A stretch of 64,000 bases of DNA from Rubrimonas sp036735545 (GCA_036735545.1 DAINOD010000006.1:1-64000); one strand, 5' to 3'; numbered from the stretch's first letter, positions 25,065 through 37,359 are shown. Numbers and translations: made by a program. Notes: a model not told the origin generated them from the sequence alone.

Positions 25065-26479
25065 GCAGGGCGGCGATCCTCATCGCGGTTGCGCTGGCCG
25101 TCGCTGTCGCCCTCGTTCTGGGCATGGTCGCGATCGACCTGCGCACGCGCCAGATCGACGCCCAGGGGATCGCCGACTTCCGGCAGGAGAACCTGCTGTG
25201 GAACGCGATGCAATTGCAATCGGAGACGATACGCTATGCGGAGGCGCTGAGCGCGTTCCGCCTTGCGCCGACAGACGAGGCCGCCGGGGAGGCAGTCGTG
25301 CGGTTCGACGTGCTCTGGAGCCGCGCGACGCTGTTCACCCAGGGGACGACCGCCCGACGCCTCGCCGAACTGGATACGGACGGGGTCGCGCCAGCGATCC
25401 TTGGCCTTCTGGAGAAGCACGAAGCCCTCGGGTCCGACCCAAGAAGAGGGTCGGACAGCGAATTCGACCTGCTGCTTGCGAAGCTCCGCGCGCTGCAACG
25501 CGCCATGCAGCGCTACAACGCGCGCGTGCTCGACTTCGAGGAACGCCGCATGGCGGCGGTTCAGAATGCGATCATCGAGAGCGGCCGCGCCGCGACGCTG
25601 AAGATCGTCGTCGCCATGGCGGCGACCGCTGCGATGCTGCTGGCGGCGTGGGCGCTGGCCATGGCCAACCGCCGGAGACTGGAGGAGCAGCGCAATCGCA
25701 CCGCCGAGGCCGAGGCGGCGGCCGCCCTGCGCAGCCGCTTCCTGACGATGATCAGCCACGAGCTGCGCACGCCGATGAACGGCGTCCTCGGCATGCTCGC
25801 GCTTGTGGAGCACCGCACCACGGAGCCCATGCACCGCGCCGCAGTCAGCGTGGCGCGACGCTCGGCGATGGAGATGCTGGGCCTGATCGAGGACATCCTA
25901 GACATCTCGGAACTGGAGACCGGCGCTTCGGTCCTGCATCTGGAGACCGTGACCGCCTGCGACGTCGCGGAAGACGTGCGCGCGATGCTGGAGCGCCGGC
26001 TCGGCGACGTGGCGCACGGGTTCCGCATCGTCTCGACCGGCGAGCCGCACATGCGCGTGCTGGTCAGCAAGGCGTGCCTGTGCAAGGCGTTCGGGCACAT
26101 GGCGCTGTTCTATCTTCATCGCCTTGGCGTCCAGCGGGCGTGCCTCACCATCGAAGTCCGGCCGGGCGAGATCCGCGCCTGCCTGGCTTCCGACGAGCCC
26201 CCGGCGACGCGCTGGAACCCTGACGTCTTCATCGGGCCGCTGATCGGCGTGGACAGCGCCAACATCCCCGCCGACGCGGTCGGCGCTGCGGTGGCGCGTG
26301 GCCACACCCGTCGTCTGGGCGGCCGCGGCATGGCGCATGTCGACGCCGCGGGCGCCATCACGCTGAATGTCGTCATCCCGGCGGCCGGGCAGGCCGAAGC
26401 GGCGGATGCGAAGGCCCGCGCCGCGGCCCACGAGCGCGCGGCGGCGCGCAGCGCGGCCGGCTTCGCCCGAACGGGCTGA
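25061..26479 (+). CDS. Sensor histidine kinase with degenerate ATPase domain
   Basis: A 472-residue inner-membrane protein. Helix one is at about 3-24, a helical periplasmic sensor region at about 25-170, helix two at about 180-200 (KIVVAMAATAAMLLAAWALAMA), then a coiled coil and a DHp domain with ISHELRTPMNGVLGML carrying the phospho-acceptor His. After the DHp helices the expected N-box and Asp-x-Gly-x-Gly nucleotide motifs are not recognisable; only a remnant such as RLGGRGMAHVDAAGAITLNVVIP remains. It could be phosphorylated in trans or act as a phosphatase. It is translationally coupled to the exported protein upstream. No response regulator gene follows. Confidence 0.85.
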   Translation: MSRAAILIAVALAVAVALVLGMVAIDLRTRQIDAQGIADFRQENLLWNAMQLQSETIRYAEALSAFRLAPTDEAAGEAVVRFDVLWSRATLFTQGTTARRLAELDTDGVAPAILGLLEKHEALGSDPRRGSDSEFDLLLAKLRALQRAMQRYNARVLDFEERRMAAVQNAIIESGRAATLKIVVAMAATAAMLLAAWALAMANRRRLEEQRNRTAEAEAAAALRSRFLTMISHELRTPMNGVLGMLALVEHRTTEPMHRAAVSVARRSAMEMLGLIEDILDISELETGASVLHLETVTACDVAEDVRAMLERRLGDVAHGFRIVSTGEPHMRVLVSKACLCKAFGHMALFYLHRLGVQRACLTIEVRPGEIRACLASDEPPATRWNPDVFIGPLIGVDSANIPADAVGAAVARGHTRRLGGRGMAHVDAAGAITLNVVIPAAGQAEAADAKARAAAHERAAARSAAGFARTG

Positions 26480-26489
26480 ACCCGCCGGA

Positions 26490-29432
26490 TCAGCCCAGCG
26501 CGGCGTCGCAGCGGGCGCAGACGGCCGGGTGGCGGTGCGTGCCGACGTCGGGGAGCACCCGCCAGCACCGGCCGCATTTCTCGCCCGGCGCGAGCCCGGC
26601 GACGACCGCGACGCCGGGCGCCTCCGCCAGCCGGAAGGCGTCGGGCGGCCCGTCGCCGGCTGCGAGCGTGACGGCGGAGACGATGCAGAGCTCGGCCATG
26701 TCCAGCCCGGCGCAGAGCGCGCGCAGGCCGTCGTCGGCGAGGTGGATCGCCGGCGCGGCCTCCAGCCCCGAGCCGATGCGCTTCTCGCGCCGCTCCACCT
26801 CCAGCGCCCCCAGCACCACGTCGCGCACCGCCAGCAGACGGGCCATGCGCGCGGCCAGCGCGTCGTCGCGCCAGTCGGCGGGCGTGTCGGGGAACAGCTG
26901 AAGATGCACCGAGCCGTCCTCGGAGGGGAAGCGCTCCAGCCACACCTCCTCCATGGTGAAGGGCAGGATCGGCGCAAGCCACGTGACCAGCCGGCGGAAC
27001 ACCAGATCCATCGCCGTGCGGCAGGCGCGGCGGCGCAGGCTGTCGGCCGGGTCGCAGTAGAGCGCGTCCTTGCGCACGTCGAACCACAGCGCCGAGAGAT
27101 CGGCGGTGACGAACTGGAACAGCGCGGCGTGGACGCGCTGATAGGCGAAGCCGGCGTAGGCTGCGCGCACCTCGGCGTCGAGCATGGCCAGCCGGTGCAG
27201 CACCCAGCGCTCCAGTTCCGGCATGTCCGCCGGCGCGACGCGCTCGGCGTCGTCGAAGTCGCGCAGCGCGCCCAGCATGTAGCGGAACCCGTTGCGGAGG
27301 CGGCGATAGCCGTCGGCGGTCGCCTTGACGATGTTCGGCCCCAGCCGCTGGTCGTCGGTGTAGTCGGTGGTCGCGACCCACAGGCGCAGGATGTCGGCGC
27401 CGTACTCCTTGATCACCTGCTCGGGCGCGACCGTGTTGCCGAGCGACTTCGACATCTTCCGCCCGTCCTCGTCGAGCGTGAAACCGTGGGTGACCACGTT
27501 GCGATAGGGCGCGCGACCCCGCGTGCCGCAGGCCTGCAGCAGCGAGGAGTGGAACCAGCCGCGGTGCTGGTCCGAGCCCTCCAGATACACGTCCGCCGGC
27601 CAGCGCCCGCCGCGATCGGCCAGCGCGAAGCCGTGGGTCGAGCCTGAATCGAACCAGACGTCGAGGATGTCGGTGACCATCTCCCAGTCCGCCGGGTCGT
27701 AGGCGTTTCCGAGAAAGCGCGCCGCGGCGCCGTCGGCGAACCACGCGTCGGCCCCTTCTGCGCGGAAGGCGGCCTCGATCCGGGCGTTCACCTCCGGGTC
27801 GCGCAGCAGCTCTCCGGTCTCGCGATGGACGAAGCAGGTCAGCGGCACGCCCCAGGCGCGCTGGCGCGACACCACCCAGTCCGGGCGGCTCTCGATCATG
27901 CTGCGCAGGCGGTTCTGGCCGGTCTTCGGCGTGAAACGAACCAGCTCGTTGATCGACGTCAACGCGCGCGAGCGTATCGTCGTGCCACTGTCACAAAGGC
28001 CGTCGTCCAGCGGCTTGTCGATGGCGATGAACCACTGCGGCGTGTTTCGGAAGATCAGCGGCGCCTTGGAGCGCCAGGAATGGGGATAAGAGTGTTTCAG
28101 TCGCCCGCGGGCCACCAGCGCGCCCGCCTCCTGCAGCTTGGCGATGATCGCGGCGTTGGCTTTCCCCTCCTTGCCCTTGGCGTCGAGGATGTCGAGGCCG
28201 GCGAAGAACGGCAGGTCGTCGCGAAAGCGCCCGTCCGGGCCGACGTTGTGGGTCATCGGCAGGCCGTGGCGCTGGCCGATCAGATAGTCGTCGAGGCCGT
28301 GCGACGGGGCGGTGTGGACAAAGCCCGTGCCGGCCTCGTCGGTGACGTGCTCGCCGGGGAGCATGGGCACGTCGTAGGCCCATTCCGGGTCAAGATCGCG
28401 GAACGGGTGCGCGAGGGTGAGCGCCTGAAGCTCCGCCGCCTCCACGGGGCGGACGCGCTCGTAGGCGGCGACCCGCGCGGCCCGGAACACCTCCTCTGCC
28501 AGCCGGTCGGCCAGGAGGAAGGTCTCGCCGACCTTGGCCCAGTTATCCTCCGCCGCGTCGGTGACGCGGAACAGCGCGTAGGGCAGATCGGCGTTGAAGC
28601 AGACGGCGCGGTTCTGCGGGATGGTCCAGGGGGTGGTGGTCCAGATGACGACCGATGCCTTGAGAAGATCGCTAGGATCCCACGTTTGTCCACGCTGGTA
28701 GATTGGCTTCAGCGGATGAATGACGGGAAACCTCACCCACACCGTATGGCTCTGGTGCTCGTGATACTCCACCTCCGCCTCGGCCAGCGCGGTCTGCTCC
28801 ACCACCGACCACATCACCGGCTTGGAGCCGCGGTAGAGCGAGCCGTTCATCACGAAGGCCATGAAGTCGCGCGCGATGGCGGCCTCGGCGTCGTAGCTCA
28901 TCGTCAGGTAGGGCCGGTCCCAGTCGCCCATCACGCCCAGCCGCTTGAACTCGGCGCGCTGCACGTCCACCCAGCCCTCGGCGAACTTGCGGCACTCCGC
29001 GCGCAGTTCGTTGATGGGGACGGCGTTCTTGTCGCGGCCCTTGGCGCGATACTGCTCCTCGATCTTCCACTCGATCGGCAGGCCGTGGCAGTCCCAGCCG
29101 GGGACGTAGTTGCTGTCGCGCCCCAGCATCTGGTGCGAGCGCACCACGAAGTCCTTCAGCACCTTGTTCAGCGCATGGCCGATATGCAGGTGGCCGTTGG
29201 CGTAAGGGGGCCCGTCGTGCAGTTCGAAGGGCTCGCGTCCCTTCGCCTGGTCGCGCAGGCGGTCCCACAGGCCGACGCGCTCCCAGCGCGCCAGCCATTC
29301 CGGCTCGCGCTTCGGCAGCCCGGCGCGCATGGGAAAGGCCGTGTCCGGCAGGAACAGGGTATGGCGATAGTCGTGGCCCGTGCTTTGGCCCGTGCTGGGG
29401 CCCATGCTGGGGCTGGCGGCGTCGTCGGCCAT
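26490..29432 (-). CDS. ileS: Isoleucyl-tRNA synthetase
   Basis: A 980-residue class I synthetase that charges tRNA-Ile. HIGH is at about 83-86 (NGHLHIGHALNKVLKDF), the editing domain includes VVIWTTTPWTIPQNRAV, and KMSKS is at about 659-663 (RKMSKSLGNTV). The anticodon-binding domain follows, then a C-terminal zinc finger CGRCW...CARCDAALG. All signature parts are present and the length is normal. It converges with the kinase gene (10-base gap). The first 20 residues are low-complexity (SMGPSTGQSTG), so the true start may be slightly later. Confidence 0.97.
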   Translation of the reverse strand: MADDAASPSMGPSTGQSTGHDYRHTLFLPDTAFPMRAGLPKREPEWLARWERVGLWDRLRDQAKGREPFELHDGPPYANGHLHIGHALNKVLKDFVVRSHQMLGRDSNYVPGWDCHGLPIEWKIEEQYRAKGRDKNAVPINELRAECRKFAEGWVDVQRAEFKRLGVMGDWDRPYLTMSYDAEAAIARDFMAFVMNGSLYRGSKPVMWSVVEQTALAEAEVEYHEHQSHTVWVRFPVIHPLKPIYQRGQTWDPSDLLKASVVIWTTTPWTIPQNRAVCFNADLPYALFRVTDAAEDNWAKVGETFLLADRLAEEVFRAARVAAYERVRPVEAAELQALTLAHPFRDLDPEWAYDVPMLPGEHVTDEAGTGFVHTAPSHGLDDYLIGQRHGLPMTHNVGPDGRFRDDLPFFAGLDILDAKGKEGKANAAIIAKLQEAGALVARGRLKHSYPHSWRSKAPLIFRNTPQWFIAIDKPLDDGLCDSGTTIRSRALTSINELVRFTPKTGQNRLRSMIESRPDWVVSRQRAWGVPLTCFVHRETGELLRDPEVNARIEAAFRAEGADAWFADGAAARFLGNAYDPADWEMVTDILDVWFDSGSTHGFALADRGGRWPADVYLEGSDQHRGWFHSSLLQACGTRGRAPYRNVVTHGFTLDEDGRKMSKSLGNTVAPEQVIKEYGADILRLWVATTDYTDDQRLGPNIVKATADGYRRLRNGFRYMLGALRDFDDAERVAPADMPELERWVLHRLAMLDAEVRAAYAGFAYQRVHAALFQFVTADLSALWFDVRKDALYCDPADSLRRRACRTAMDLVFRRLVTWLAPILPFTMEEVWLERFPSEDGSVHLQLFPDTPADWRDDALAARMARLLAVRDVVLGALEVERREKRIGSGLEAAPAIHLADDGLRALCAGLDMAELCIVSAVTLAAGDGPPDAFRLAEAPGVAVVAGLAPGEKCGRCWRVLPDVGTHRHPAVCARCDAALG

Positions 29433-29734
29433 GGTGGCTCCACGGGGTCGGTGACGGGTCAGGGTGTCAGGGCGCGCGCCCTCGGTCTCCCGGCGCTCCG
29501 CTCAGGAGGCCGGGCCGGTAATTCGCATCGCCACCCGCGTTCGCATCCGCGCCTGTTATCAGCGCGCCGCGCGCCCGTCCACATGCGGCGCAAAGCGGGC
29601 GGCCTCGGCGTTTTTTGATCAGTCAATCAATTTTCCGCTTGAGCCGACTCGGCATTACGCGTACGTCAAGGTCATGCAAACGTTTTAACTCGCCCGATCC
29701 GCAGAGACGGCGAGCCGGTTGAAAGGGAGAAGCC
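29433..29734. other. Divergent intergenic region between ileS and the small helical protein gene
   Basis: These 302 bases hold no convincing gene or structured RNA. The stretch at about 29611-29690 is AT-rich for this genome. It contains TTGATCAGTCAATCAA (29615-29630), an imperfect palindrome, and a plus-strand promoter-like pair at 29639-29667. The half next to ileS is GC-rich with local hairpins but no T-box-like leader, which is not expected in this group. Confidence 0.5.
29639..29667 (+). promoter_or_regulatory. Putative promoter of the small protein gene
   Basis: TTGAGC, 17 bases, TACGTC. It lies within the only AT-rich patch of the intergenic region, about 68 bases before the ATG at 29735. 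The same -35/-10 geometry is seen before atpI, smc and rpoZ, but the match here is weaker. Confidence 0.3.
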
Positions 29735-29944
29735 ATGTCCGCAGCCAAGAATCCCGCATCCATGGATCCCGTCGACCCGCAGACCGGCGCCCCCGACAGC
29801 GACCCTGCCGAGGACCTGCGAAGGCTCGAGGCCGAGGCCGAGGCGCTGCGCGCCGCCGGCCGCCACGACGCCGCCGCCCAATTGCTCGCATGGCGAGACC
29901 TGCACGCCCTGCGCCTGAACCGCGACCGGAACAAGGACCGCTGA
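29735..29944 (+). CDS. Small helical protein of unknown function
   Basis: A 69-residue acidic-to-basic protein. It has a disordered start (PASMDPVDPQTGAPDSDPAED) followed by a helical hairpin-like segment (LRRLEAEAEALRAAGRHDAAAQLLAWRDLHALRL) and a basic tail. GGGAG lies nine bases before the ATG. It resembles the short helical proteins often annotated as hypothetical in Rhodobacterales, but I recognise no named family. It converges with the guaD gene 11 bases on. No function is assigned. Confidence 0.65.
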   Translation: MSAAKNPASMDPVDPQTGAPDSDPAEDLRRLEAEAEALRAAGRHDAAAQLLAWRDLHALRLNRDRNKDR

Positions 29945-29955
29945 GCGCGGGCGCC

Positions 29956-31227
29956 TCAGTCCAAGGGCCGCGCCGGCTCGCCCGCGACGTAGACGGCCGC
30001 CACGGCCCTGTCGTCGCCCAGCGTCTGAACCACGAACAACTCGTCCGCCAACGACTCCGCCGCAGTCGCCCGCAGGGCCATGGCCGGCGTCGCGCGCGGG
30101 TCCAGCACCACGAGATCGGCCTCGTAGCCCGGGGCCAGCCGTCCGATGACCGCGCCCAGCCCCAGCGCCGCCGCGTTGCCCGCGGTGGCGAGGCGGAAGG
30201 CGTCGAAGGGGTGAAGCGGCGCCCCCAGAAGCTGGCCGATCCCGTGCGCCGCGCCCAGCGTCGCGGGCATGCCCCAGGCCGTGCCGGCGCCCACGTCGGT
30301 CGCCACCGCGACCCTGACCCCCGCCGCGCGCGTAGCGGTGAGGTCGAACAGCCCGCTGCCGAGAAAGAGGTTCGAGGTCGGGCAGAACACCGCCACGGCC
30401 CCGGCCTCGGCCATCGCCCCGCGCTCGCGGGCGCTCAGGTGGATGCAATGGCCCATCAGGCTGCGCGGCGTCAGCAGGCCGAAGCGGGCGTAGACGTCCG
30501 TATAGTCGCGCGCCTGCGGATAGAGCGCGAGGGTCGCGTCGATCTCGGCGCGGTTTTCGCTGAGATGGGTCTGGATCAGGCAACCGGGATGCGCCGCCGC
30601 CAGCGCGCCGGCCGCCGCCAGTTGCGCCGGCGTGGAGGTGATCGCGAAACGCGGCGCGATGGCGTAGCCGAGCCGCCCGCGGCCATGCCAGCGCGCGATC
30701 AGCGCGGCCGTCTCTGCGGCGCCGGTCTCGGGGTCGTCGCGCAGGCCGTCGGGCGCGTTGCGGTCCATCAGCACCTTGCCGGCGAGCAGGCGCAGGTTGC
30801 GTCGCCCGGCCTCGGTGAACAGCGCCTCGACGCTCGCCGCATGGACTGAGCCGAAGGCGCAGACGGTGGTCGTGCCGTGGCGCAGCGTCTCGTCGAGGAA
30901 GCGCGGCGCGACGGCGGCGGCGTGGGCGGGGTCGGCGAAGCGCTGCTCGGCGGGGAAGATGTGGCCGTTCAGCCAGTCCAGCAATTGCCCGCCATAGGCC
31001 GCCTGCGCGTGGGTCTGGGGGAAATGGATGTGGGGGTCCACGAAGCCCGGCAGGATCAGCCGCGGCCGCCAGTCCTCCACGGCCATGCCCGGAACGGCGA
31101 CGTCGGCCCAGTCGCCCATTGCGGCGATGCGCCCGTCGCGGATCAGCAGGCCGCCGTCCTCGACGTGGGCCGGCGGTCCCTCGGCGGCGTCGAAGCTGAC
31201 CAGCCGGCCGCGAAGAAGCCGGCTCAC
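29956..31227 (-). CDS. guaD: Guanine deaminase
   Basis: A 423-residue zinc amidohydrolase converting guanine to xanthine. The first metal site is FVDPHIHFPQTHAQ (about 75), followed by IQTHLSENRAEID, LMGHCIHLS and VATDVGAGTAWGM, which together are diagnostic for GuaD. The GTG start at 31227 overlaps the puuD stop (GTGA). It is the last gene of the minus-strand purine operon and feeds xanthine to the dehydrogenase encoded upstream. Confidence 0.95.
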   Translation of the reverse strand: MSRLLRGRLVSFDAAEGPPAHVEDGGLLIRDGRIAAMGDWADVAVPGMAVEDWRPRLILPGFVDPHIHFPQTHAQAAYGGQLLDWLNGHIFPAEQRFADPAHAAAVAPRFLDETLRHGTTTVCAFGSVHAASVEALFTEAGRRNLRLLAGKVLMDRNAPDGLRDDPETGAAETAALIARWHGRGRLGYAIAPRFAITSTPAQLAAAGALAAAHPGCLIQTHLSENRAEIDATLALYPQARDYTDVYARFGLLTPRSLMGHCIHLSARERGAMAEAGAVAVFCPTSNLFLGSGLFDLTATRAAGVRVAVATDVGAGTAWGMPATLGAAHGIGQLLGAPLHPFDAFRLATAGNAAALGLGAVIGRLAPGYEADLVVLDPRATPAMALRATAAESLADELFVVQTLGDDRAVAAVYVAGEPARPLD

Positions 31228-32438
31228 CCCGCCTCGCGCAGCCAGGCGACCAGCAGCGCGCGGTCTGCGGGCTCGAGGTTGGTCAGGTTGCCGGGCGGCA
31301 TGGCGCGGCTGAGGCCGGCCTGCAGCACGATCTCCCGCGCATGGCGCGCGATTTCGCGGTCGCTTTCCAGCATCACGCCCTTGGGCGCCACCGCCATGCC
31401 GGGCCAGAGCGGCTCGGCGGCGTGGCACATCGAACAGCGCGACAGCACGAGATCGCGCACGTCCTCGAAGTGCGCGGAGGCGACCAGCCGGGTTTCGGTA
31501 GGGGTCATCGCCAAGTCGCGCTCGGCCGCCGGGCCGGCGCGCGACAGGGCGACGATGGCGAGAAAGATCGCGGCCGTCGCGCCCCATGTCCACCAGAGCC
31601 ACCCCTGCCGCGCGTGCAGGGTGTTGAAGAAGTGCCGGATCGTCACGCCCATCAGGAACACCAGCGCGCCGATCACCCAGTTCCACTGCGTGGCGAAGGC
31701 GAGCGGATAGTGGTTGGACAGCATCAGGAACAGCACCGGCAGCGTCAGGTAGTTGTTGTGCAGGCTGCGCTGCTTGGCCTGCGCGCCCAGCGCGGGGTCG
31801 GGCGCGCGACCGGCGATCAGGTCGGCGATGACCTTCTTCTGGTTGGGGATGATGATCATGGCCACGTTCGCGGCCATGATCGTCGCGGTGAAGGCGCCGA
31901 GGTGCAACAGCGCCGCCCGGCCCGAGAAAAGCTGCGCATAGGCCCAGCTCATGACCACGAGCACGCCGTAAAGCGCCAGCATGAGCCGCGTCTGGTCGGC
32001 GCCGAGCTTCGACCTGCAGAGCCGGTCGTAGACCAGCCAGCCCCCGGCGATCGACCCCAGAGACAACGCCACCGCGCCTGCGGGCGACAGCGCGCGAACC
32101 GTGGGATCGATCAGGTAAAGTTCGGCGCCGAAGTAGTACATCACCACAAGCAGCGCGAAACCCGAAAGGAAGGTCGCGTAGGCCTCCCACTTGAACCAGG
32201 TCAGGTGCTCCGGCATCCGCTCCGGCGCCACGGTGAATTTGCGGATGTGGTAGAAGCCGCCGCCGTGCACCTGCCACTCCTCGCCGGAGGCCCCCTTCGG
32301 CAGGTCGTCCGTCTTGCGAAGGCCGAGGTCCAGCGCGATGAAGTAGAACGATGATCCGATCCACGCGATCGCCGTGATCGCGTGCAGCCAGCGCAGCGCG
32401 AACATGCTCCAGTCCCACAGGATGGCGGTTTCGGTCAT
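31224..32438 (-). CDS. puuD: Membrane-bound urate oxidase with C-terminal cytochrome c domain (PuuD)
   Basis: A 404-residue integral membrane protein with about eight helices in the N-terminal urate oxidase domain (WLHAITAIAWIGSSFYFIALD, ANVAMIIIPNQKKVIADL, HNNYLTLPVLFLMLSNHYP). A periplasmic cytochrome c domain follows, with CSMCH at about 332-336 and a distal Met in AMPPGNLT. It oxidises urate to 5-hydroxyisourate and passes electrons to the respiratory chain rather than to oxygen, replacing soluble uricase. It overlaps xdhC (ATGA) and guaD (GTGA). Confidence 0.94.
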   Translation of the reverse strand: MTETAILWDWSMFALRWLHAITAIAWIGSSFYFIALDLGLRKTDDLPKGASGEEWQVHGGGFYHIRKFTVAPERMPEHLTWFKWEAYATFLSGFALLVVMYYFGAELYLIDPTVRALSPAGAVALSLGSIAGGWLVYDRLCRSKLGADQTRLMLALYGVLVVMSWAYAQLFSGRAALLHLGAFTATIMAANVAMIIIPNQKKVIADLIAGRAPDPALGAQAKQRSLHNNYLTLPVLFLMLSNHYPLAFATQWNWVIGALVFLMGVTIRHFFNTLHARQGWLWWTWGATAAIFLAIVALSRAGPAAERDLAMTPTETRLVASAHFEDVRDLVLSRCSMCHAAEPLWPGMAVAPKGVMLESDREIARHAREIVLQAGLSRAMPPGNLTNLEPADRALLVAWLREAG

Positions 32439-33209
32439 GCGGTCTCCACGAGGGCGGGGCAGGGCGCGAGCGCGGTCGCCAGCTCCGCCGCGACCAGCGC
32501 GGCGATGACGGCGGGGCGCTTGTCCGCAGCCTTCGCGCCGATGGGGCAGCGCAACGGCGCGGGGTCGATCCCGCGGGCGCGGGCGAACGTCGCGAAACGG
32601 GCGCGCTTGGAGGCCGAGCCGATCATGCCGACCCAGGGGCTGTCGCCGCGCGCCAGCGCCTCGGCGGCGATGAGGAAGTCGAGCGCGTGGTCGTGGGTCA
32701 GGATCACATGCGCCGCGCCGGGCGGCGCGGCGCGCGCGGCGGCCTCGGGCAGGGCGGCCAGCAGGCGGGCCACCCCCACGGGCGCAGCCTCCAGCGTCGC
32801 CGGCCGGCTCTCCACCAGCGTCGTGCGGAAGGGCAGCAGCGCCAGCGCTGCGCAGAGCGCCCGCCCGGTGTGGCCGCCGCCATGCACCATCACCGCCGGC
32901 CGCGCCGCCGCCTCCGCCGCGAGGCGGGCGCGGATGGCTGCCGGCTCGGCGCGGGTGAGACGGACTTCGACGCGACCGCCGCAGCACTGGCCGATCTCGG
33001 GCCCGAGCGGGACGTCCAGAACCTGCGCGGCGGCCCCGTCCCGCAGCAGCCTGCGCGCGGCGTCGATGGCCAGATATTCAAGTCGCCCGCCGCCTATGGT
33101 GCCCCAGCATGCGCCGGGCCCGACCAGCATCCACGCCCCCGCCTCGCGGGGCGCCGAGCCGAGCGCGCGGGTCACCGACACCAGCGCGCAGGGGTCGGTC
33201 AGCAGCGCC

Positions 33210-33220
<11 letters not shown>
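32435..33220 (-). CDS. xdhC: Xanthine dehydrogenase accessory protein XdhC
   Basis: A 261-residue molybdenum-cofactor chaperone that inserts sulfurated cofactor into XdhB. The XdhC/CoxI N-terminal part has LVSVTRALGSAPREAGAWM and GTIGGGRLEYLA. A Rossmann-like C-terminal part has VHGGGHTGRALCAAL and VILTHDHALDFLIAAEAL, with the late GMIGSASKRARF. The start is GTG at 33220, 11 bases inside the xdhB end. Confidence 0.95.
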
Positions 33221-35518
<2,298 letters not shown>

Positions 35519-35522
<4 letters not shown>

Positions 35523-36964
35523 GCGACCCCCAGCCGGACCGGCTCGCCGGCGTCCTCCAGCGCGAAGCGGATCAGCAGGTTGGCCGCGACCCGGGCGCGA
35601 TAGGCGGCGCTGGCGCGCAGGTCGCTGAGCGGCGTGAAGTCGTGCGCCAGCGCCGCCGCCGCCCGCTCCGCCGCCTCCAGCCCCCAGACGGCGCCGGTCA
35701 GCGCCGCCTCGGCCGCCGGGGCGCGGCGCGGCGTGCCGGCCATGCCGCCGTAGGCGAGCCGCGCCTGCGCCACGCGACCGCCCTCCAGCCGCAGCAGAAA
35801 GGCGCCGCAGACGGCGGTGATGTCCTCGTCGCGGCGCTTGGAGACCTTGTAGACCGCCAGCCTGTCGTGCGCGCCAGGGGCGGGCAGGAAGACGCTCTCC
35901 ACCACTTCGCCCGCCGCGCGGTCCTGCCGGCCGTAGTCGAGGAAGAACGCCTCCAGCGGCGCCGTGCGCCGCGCCGCGCCGAGGCGCAGGGTCAGCGTGG
36001 CTCCCAGCGCGATGAAGGCCGGCGGACATTCGCCGATCGGCGAGCCGTTGGCGATGTTGCCGCCGATCGTGCCCGCCGCGCGCACCTGCGGTCCGCCGAT
36101 GCGCGACCACAACTCGGCGATCTGCGGAAAGCGGCCCAGCAGCGCCGCCTCGGCCTCGGCGTAGGTGACGGCGGCGCCCAGCGTCAGGCCCTCGGGGCGG
36201 TCCTCGATCCGGCGCAGTTCGGGGATGCGCCCGATCAGCGCCGTGGCGCCGACCGGACGGCTGCGCTTGGTCACCCAAAGCCCGACGTCGGTCGCGCCCG
36301 CGACCAAGGTGACGCCGGGCGTCTCGGCCAGCACGGCCGCGAGGTCCTCGGCGTCGGGCGGGATCACCACCCGGTCGTCGTCCTCGCCGATGTCGACGCG
36401 GGCGCCGTCCGCCAGCGCGGCCAGCGCCCGGGCGGTTTCGGCGGCGCGTTCGACCAGCGGCTCGCCCGGCGCCGCGCAGGCGTCGCGGGCGGCGCGCACG
36501 ATCGGGGCGTAGCCGGTGCAGCGGCAGAGATTGCCCTGCAGCGCGCGGTCGACCGCATCGTCGGTCGGCGCCACGCCTGTCATGCGAAAGGCCGCCAGCG
36601 CCATCACGATCCCCGGCGTGCAGAAGCCGCACTGGCTGCCGTGCCGCTCGACCATGGCCGCCTGCACCGGGTGCAGGCCGGAAGGCGGCGTCAGCCCTTC
36701 GATGGTGACGACGTGCGCGCCGTCCACCGCCGCCAGTGGGCGGATGCAGGCGTTGACGGGGACGTAGCGGAGGGCGCCGTCCTCCAGCCGCCCCTCCAGC
36801 ACCGTGCAGGCGCCGCAATCGCCCTCGGCGCAGCCCTCCTTGGTCCCGCACAGCCGCCGCTCCAGCCGCAGCCAGTCGAGCAGCGTGTCGCGCGGGCCCA
36901 CGCGCGCCTCGGTCACGGGAGCGTCGTTCAGCAGGAACCGGATTTCGCGCCGAATGGGCGGCAT
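35519..36964 (-). CDS. xdhA: Xanthine dehydrogenase small (FeS/FAD) subunit
   Basis: A 481-residue electron-transfer subunit. The plant-type 2Fe-2S domain has CGTKEGCAEGDCGACTV (about 39-55). The second 2Fe-2S domain has SQCGFCTPGIVMAL and GNLCRCTGYAPIV, and the FAD domain has VTLVAGATDVGLWVTK and GGNIANGSPIGECPPAFIALG. It passes electrons from the molybdenum site of XdhB to NAD. The start shares one base with the uraH stop. Confidence 0.96.
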
Positions 36965-37305
36965 CAGCTTCCCCGATAGGTCGAATAGCCGAAGGGCGAG
37001 ACCAGCAGCGGCACATGATAGTGGCCGCCGCCCGCGTCGACGCCGAAGCGGATCGGCACGATGTCGAGAAAGGGCTGCGTCTGCCCGCTTCCCAGATATT
37101 CGGCGACGTGAAAGCGCAGTTCGTAGGCGCCCGTCGCAGCGTCGGTCAGAATCGGCCCGTCGCCGCGCCCATCGGCGTTCGTGCGGAAATCGGCGAGCCG
37201 CGCGTCGTCGGGGCCGTACAGCTCGATCCGCATCCCCGCCGCCGGGCGCCCCTTGGCCAGGTCCAGCACATGGGTGCTCAGGCTCGCGCCTTTCGCCTCG
37301 GCCAT
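36964..37305 (-). CDS. uraH: 5-hydroxyisourate hydrolase (transthyretin-like)
   Basis: A 113-residue hydrolase converting 5-hydroxyisourate to OHCU, the step after urate oxidase. It starts MAEAKGASLSTHVLDLAKGRPA with the catalytic His, includes RTNADGRGDGP, and ends YSTYRGS, the C-terminal signature of the family. ATG at 37305 follows AAGGGGAAG; an in-frame upstream ATG would add 14 basic residues and lacks a site of that quality. First gene of the minus-strand purine operon. Confidence 0.95.
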   Translation of the reverse strand: MAEAKGASLSTHVLDLAKGRPAAGMRIELYGPDDARLADFRTNADGRGDGPILTDAATGAYELRFHVAEYLGSGQTQPFLDIVPIRFGVDAGGGHYHVPLLVSPFGYSTYRGS

Positions 37306-37359
37306 CGACTTCCCCTTACGCCGCCTCGCATCCGCGTATAGCGTCACTCAAAACCCGTC

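Noticed and set aside
29615..29630. TTGATCAGTCAATCAA as an FNR/FnrL box
   Set aside because: FNR-type sites need TTGAT-N4-ATCAA; here the spacer is six bases, so the geometry is wrong.
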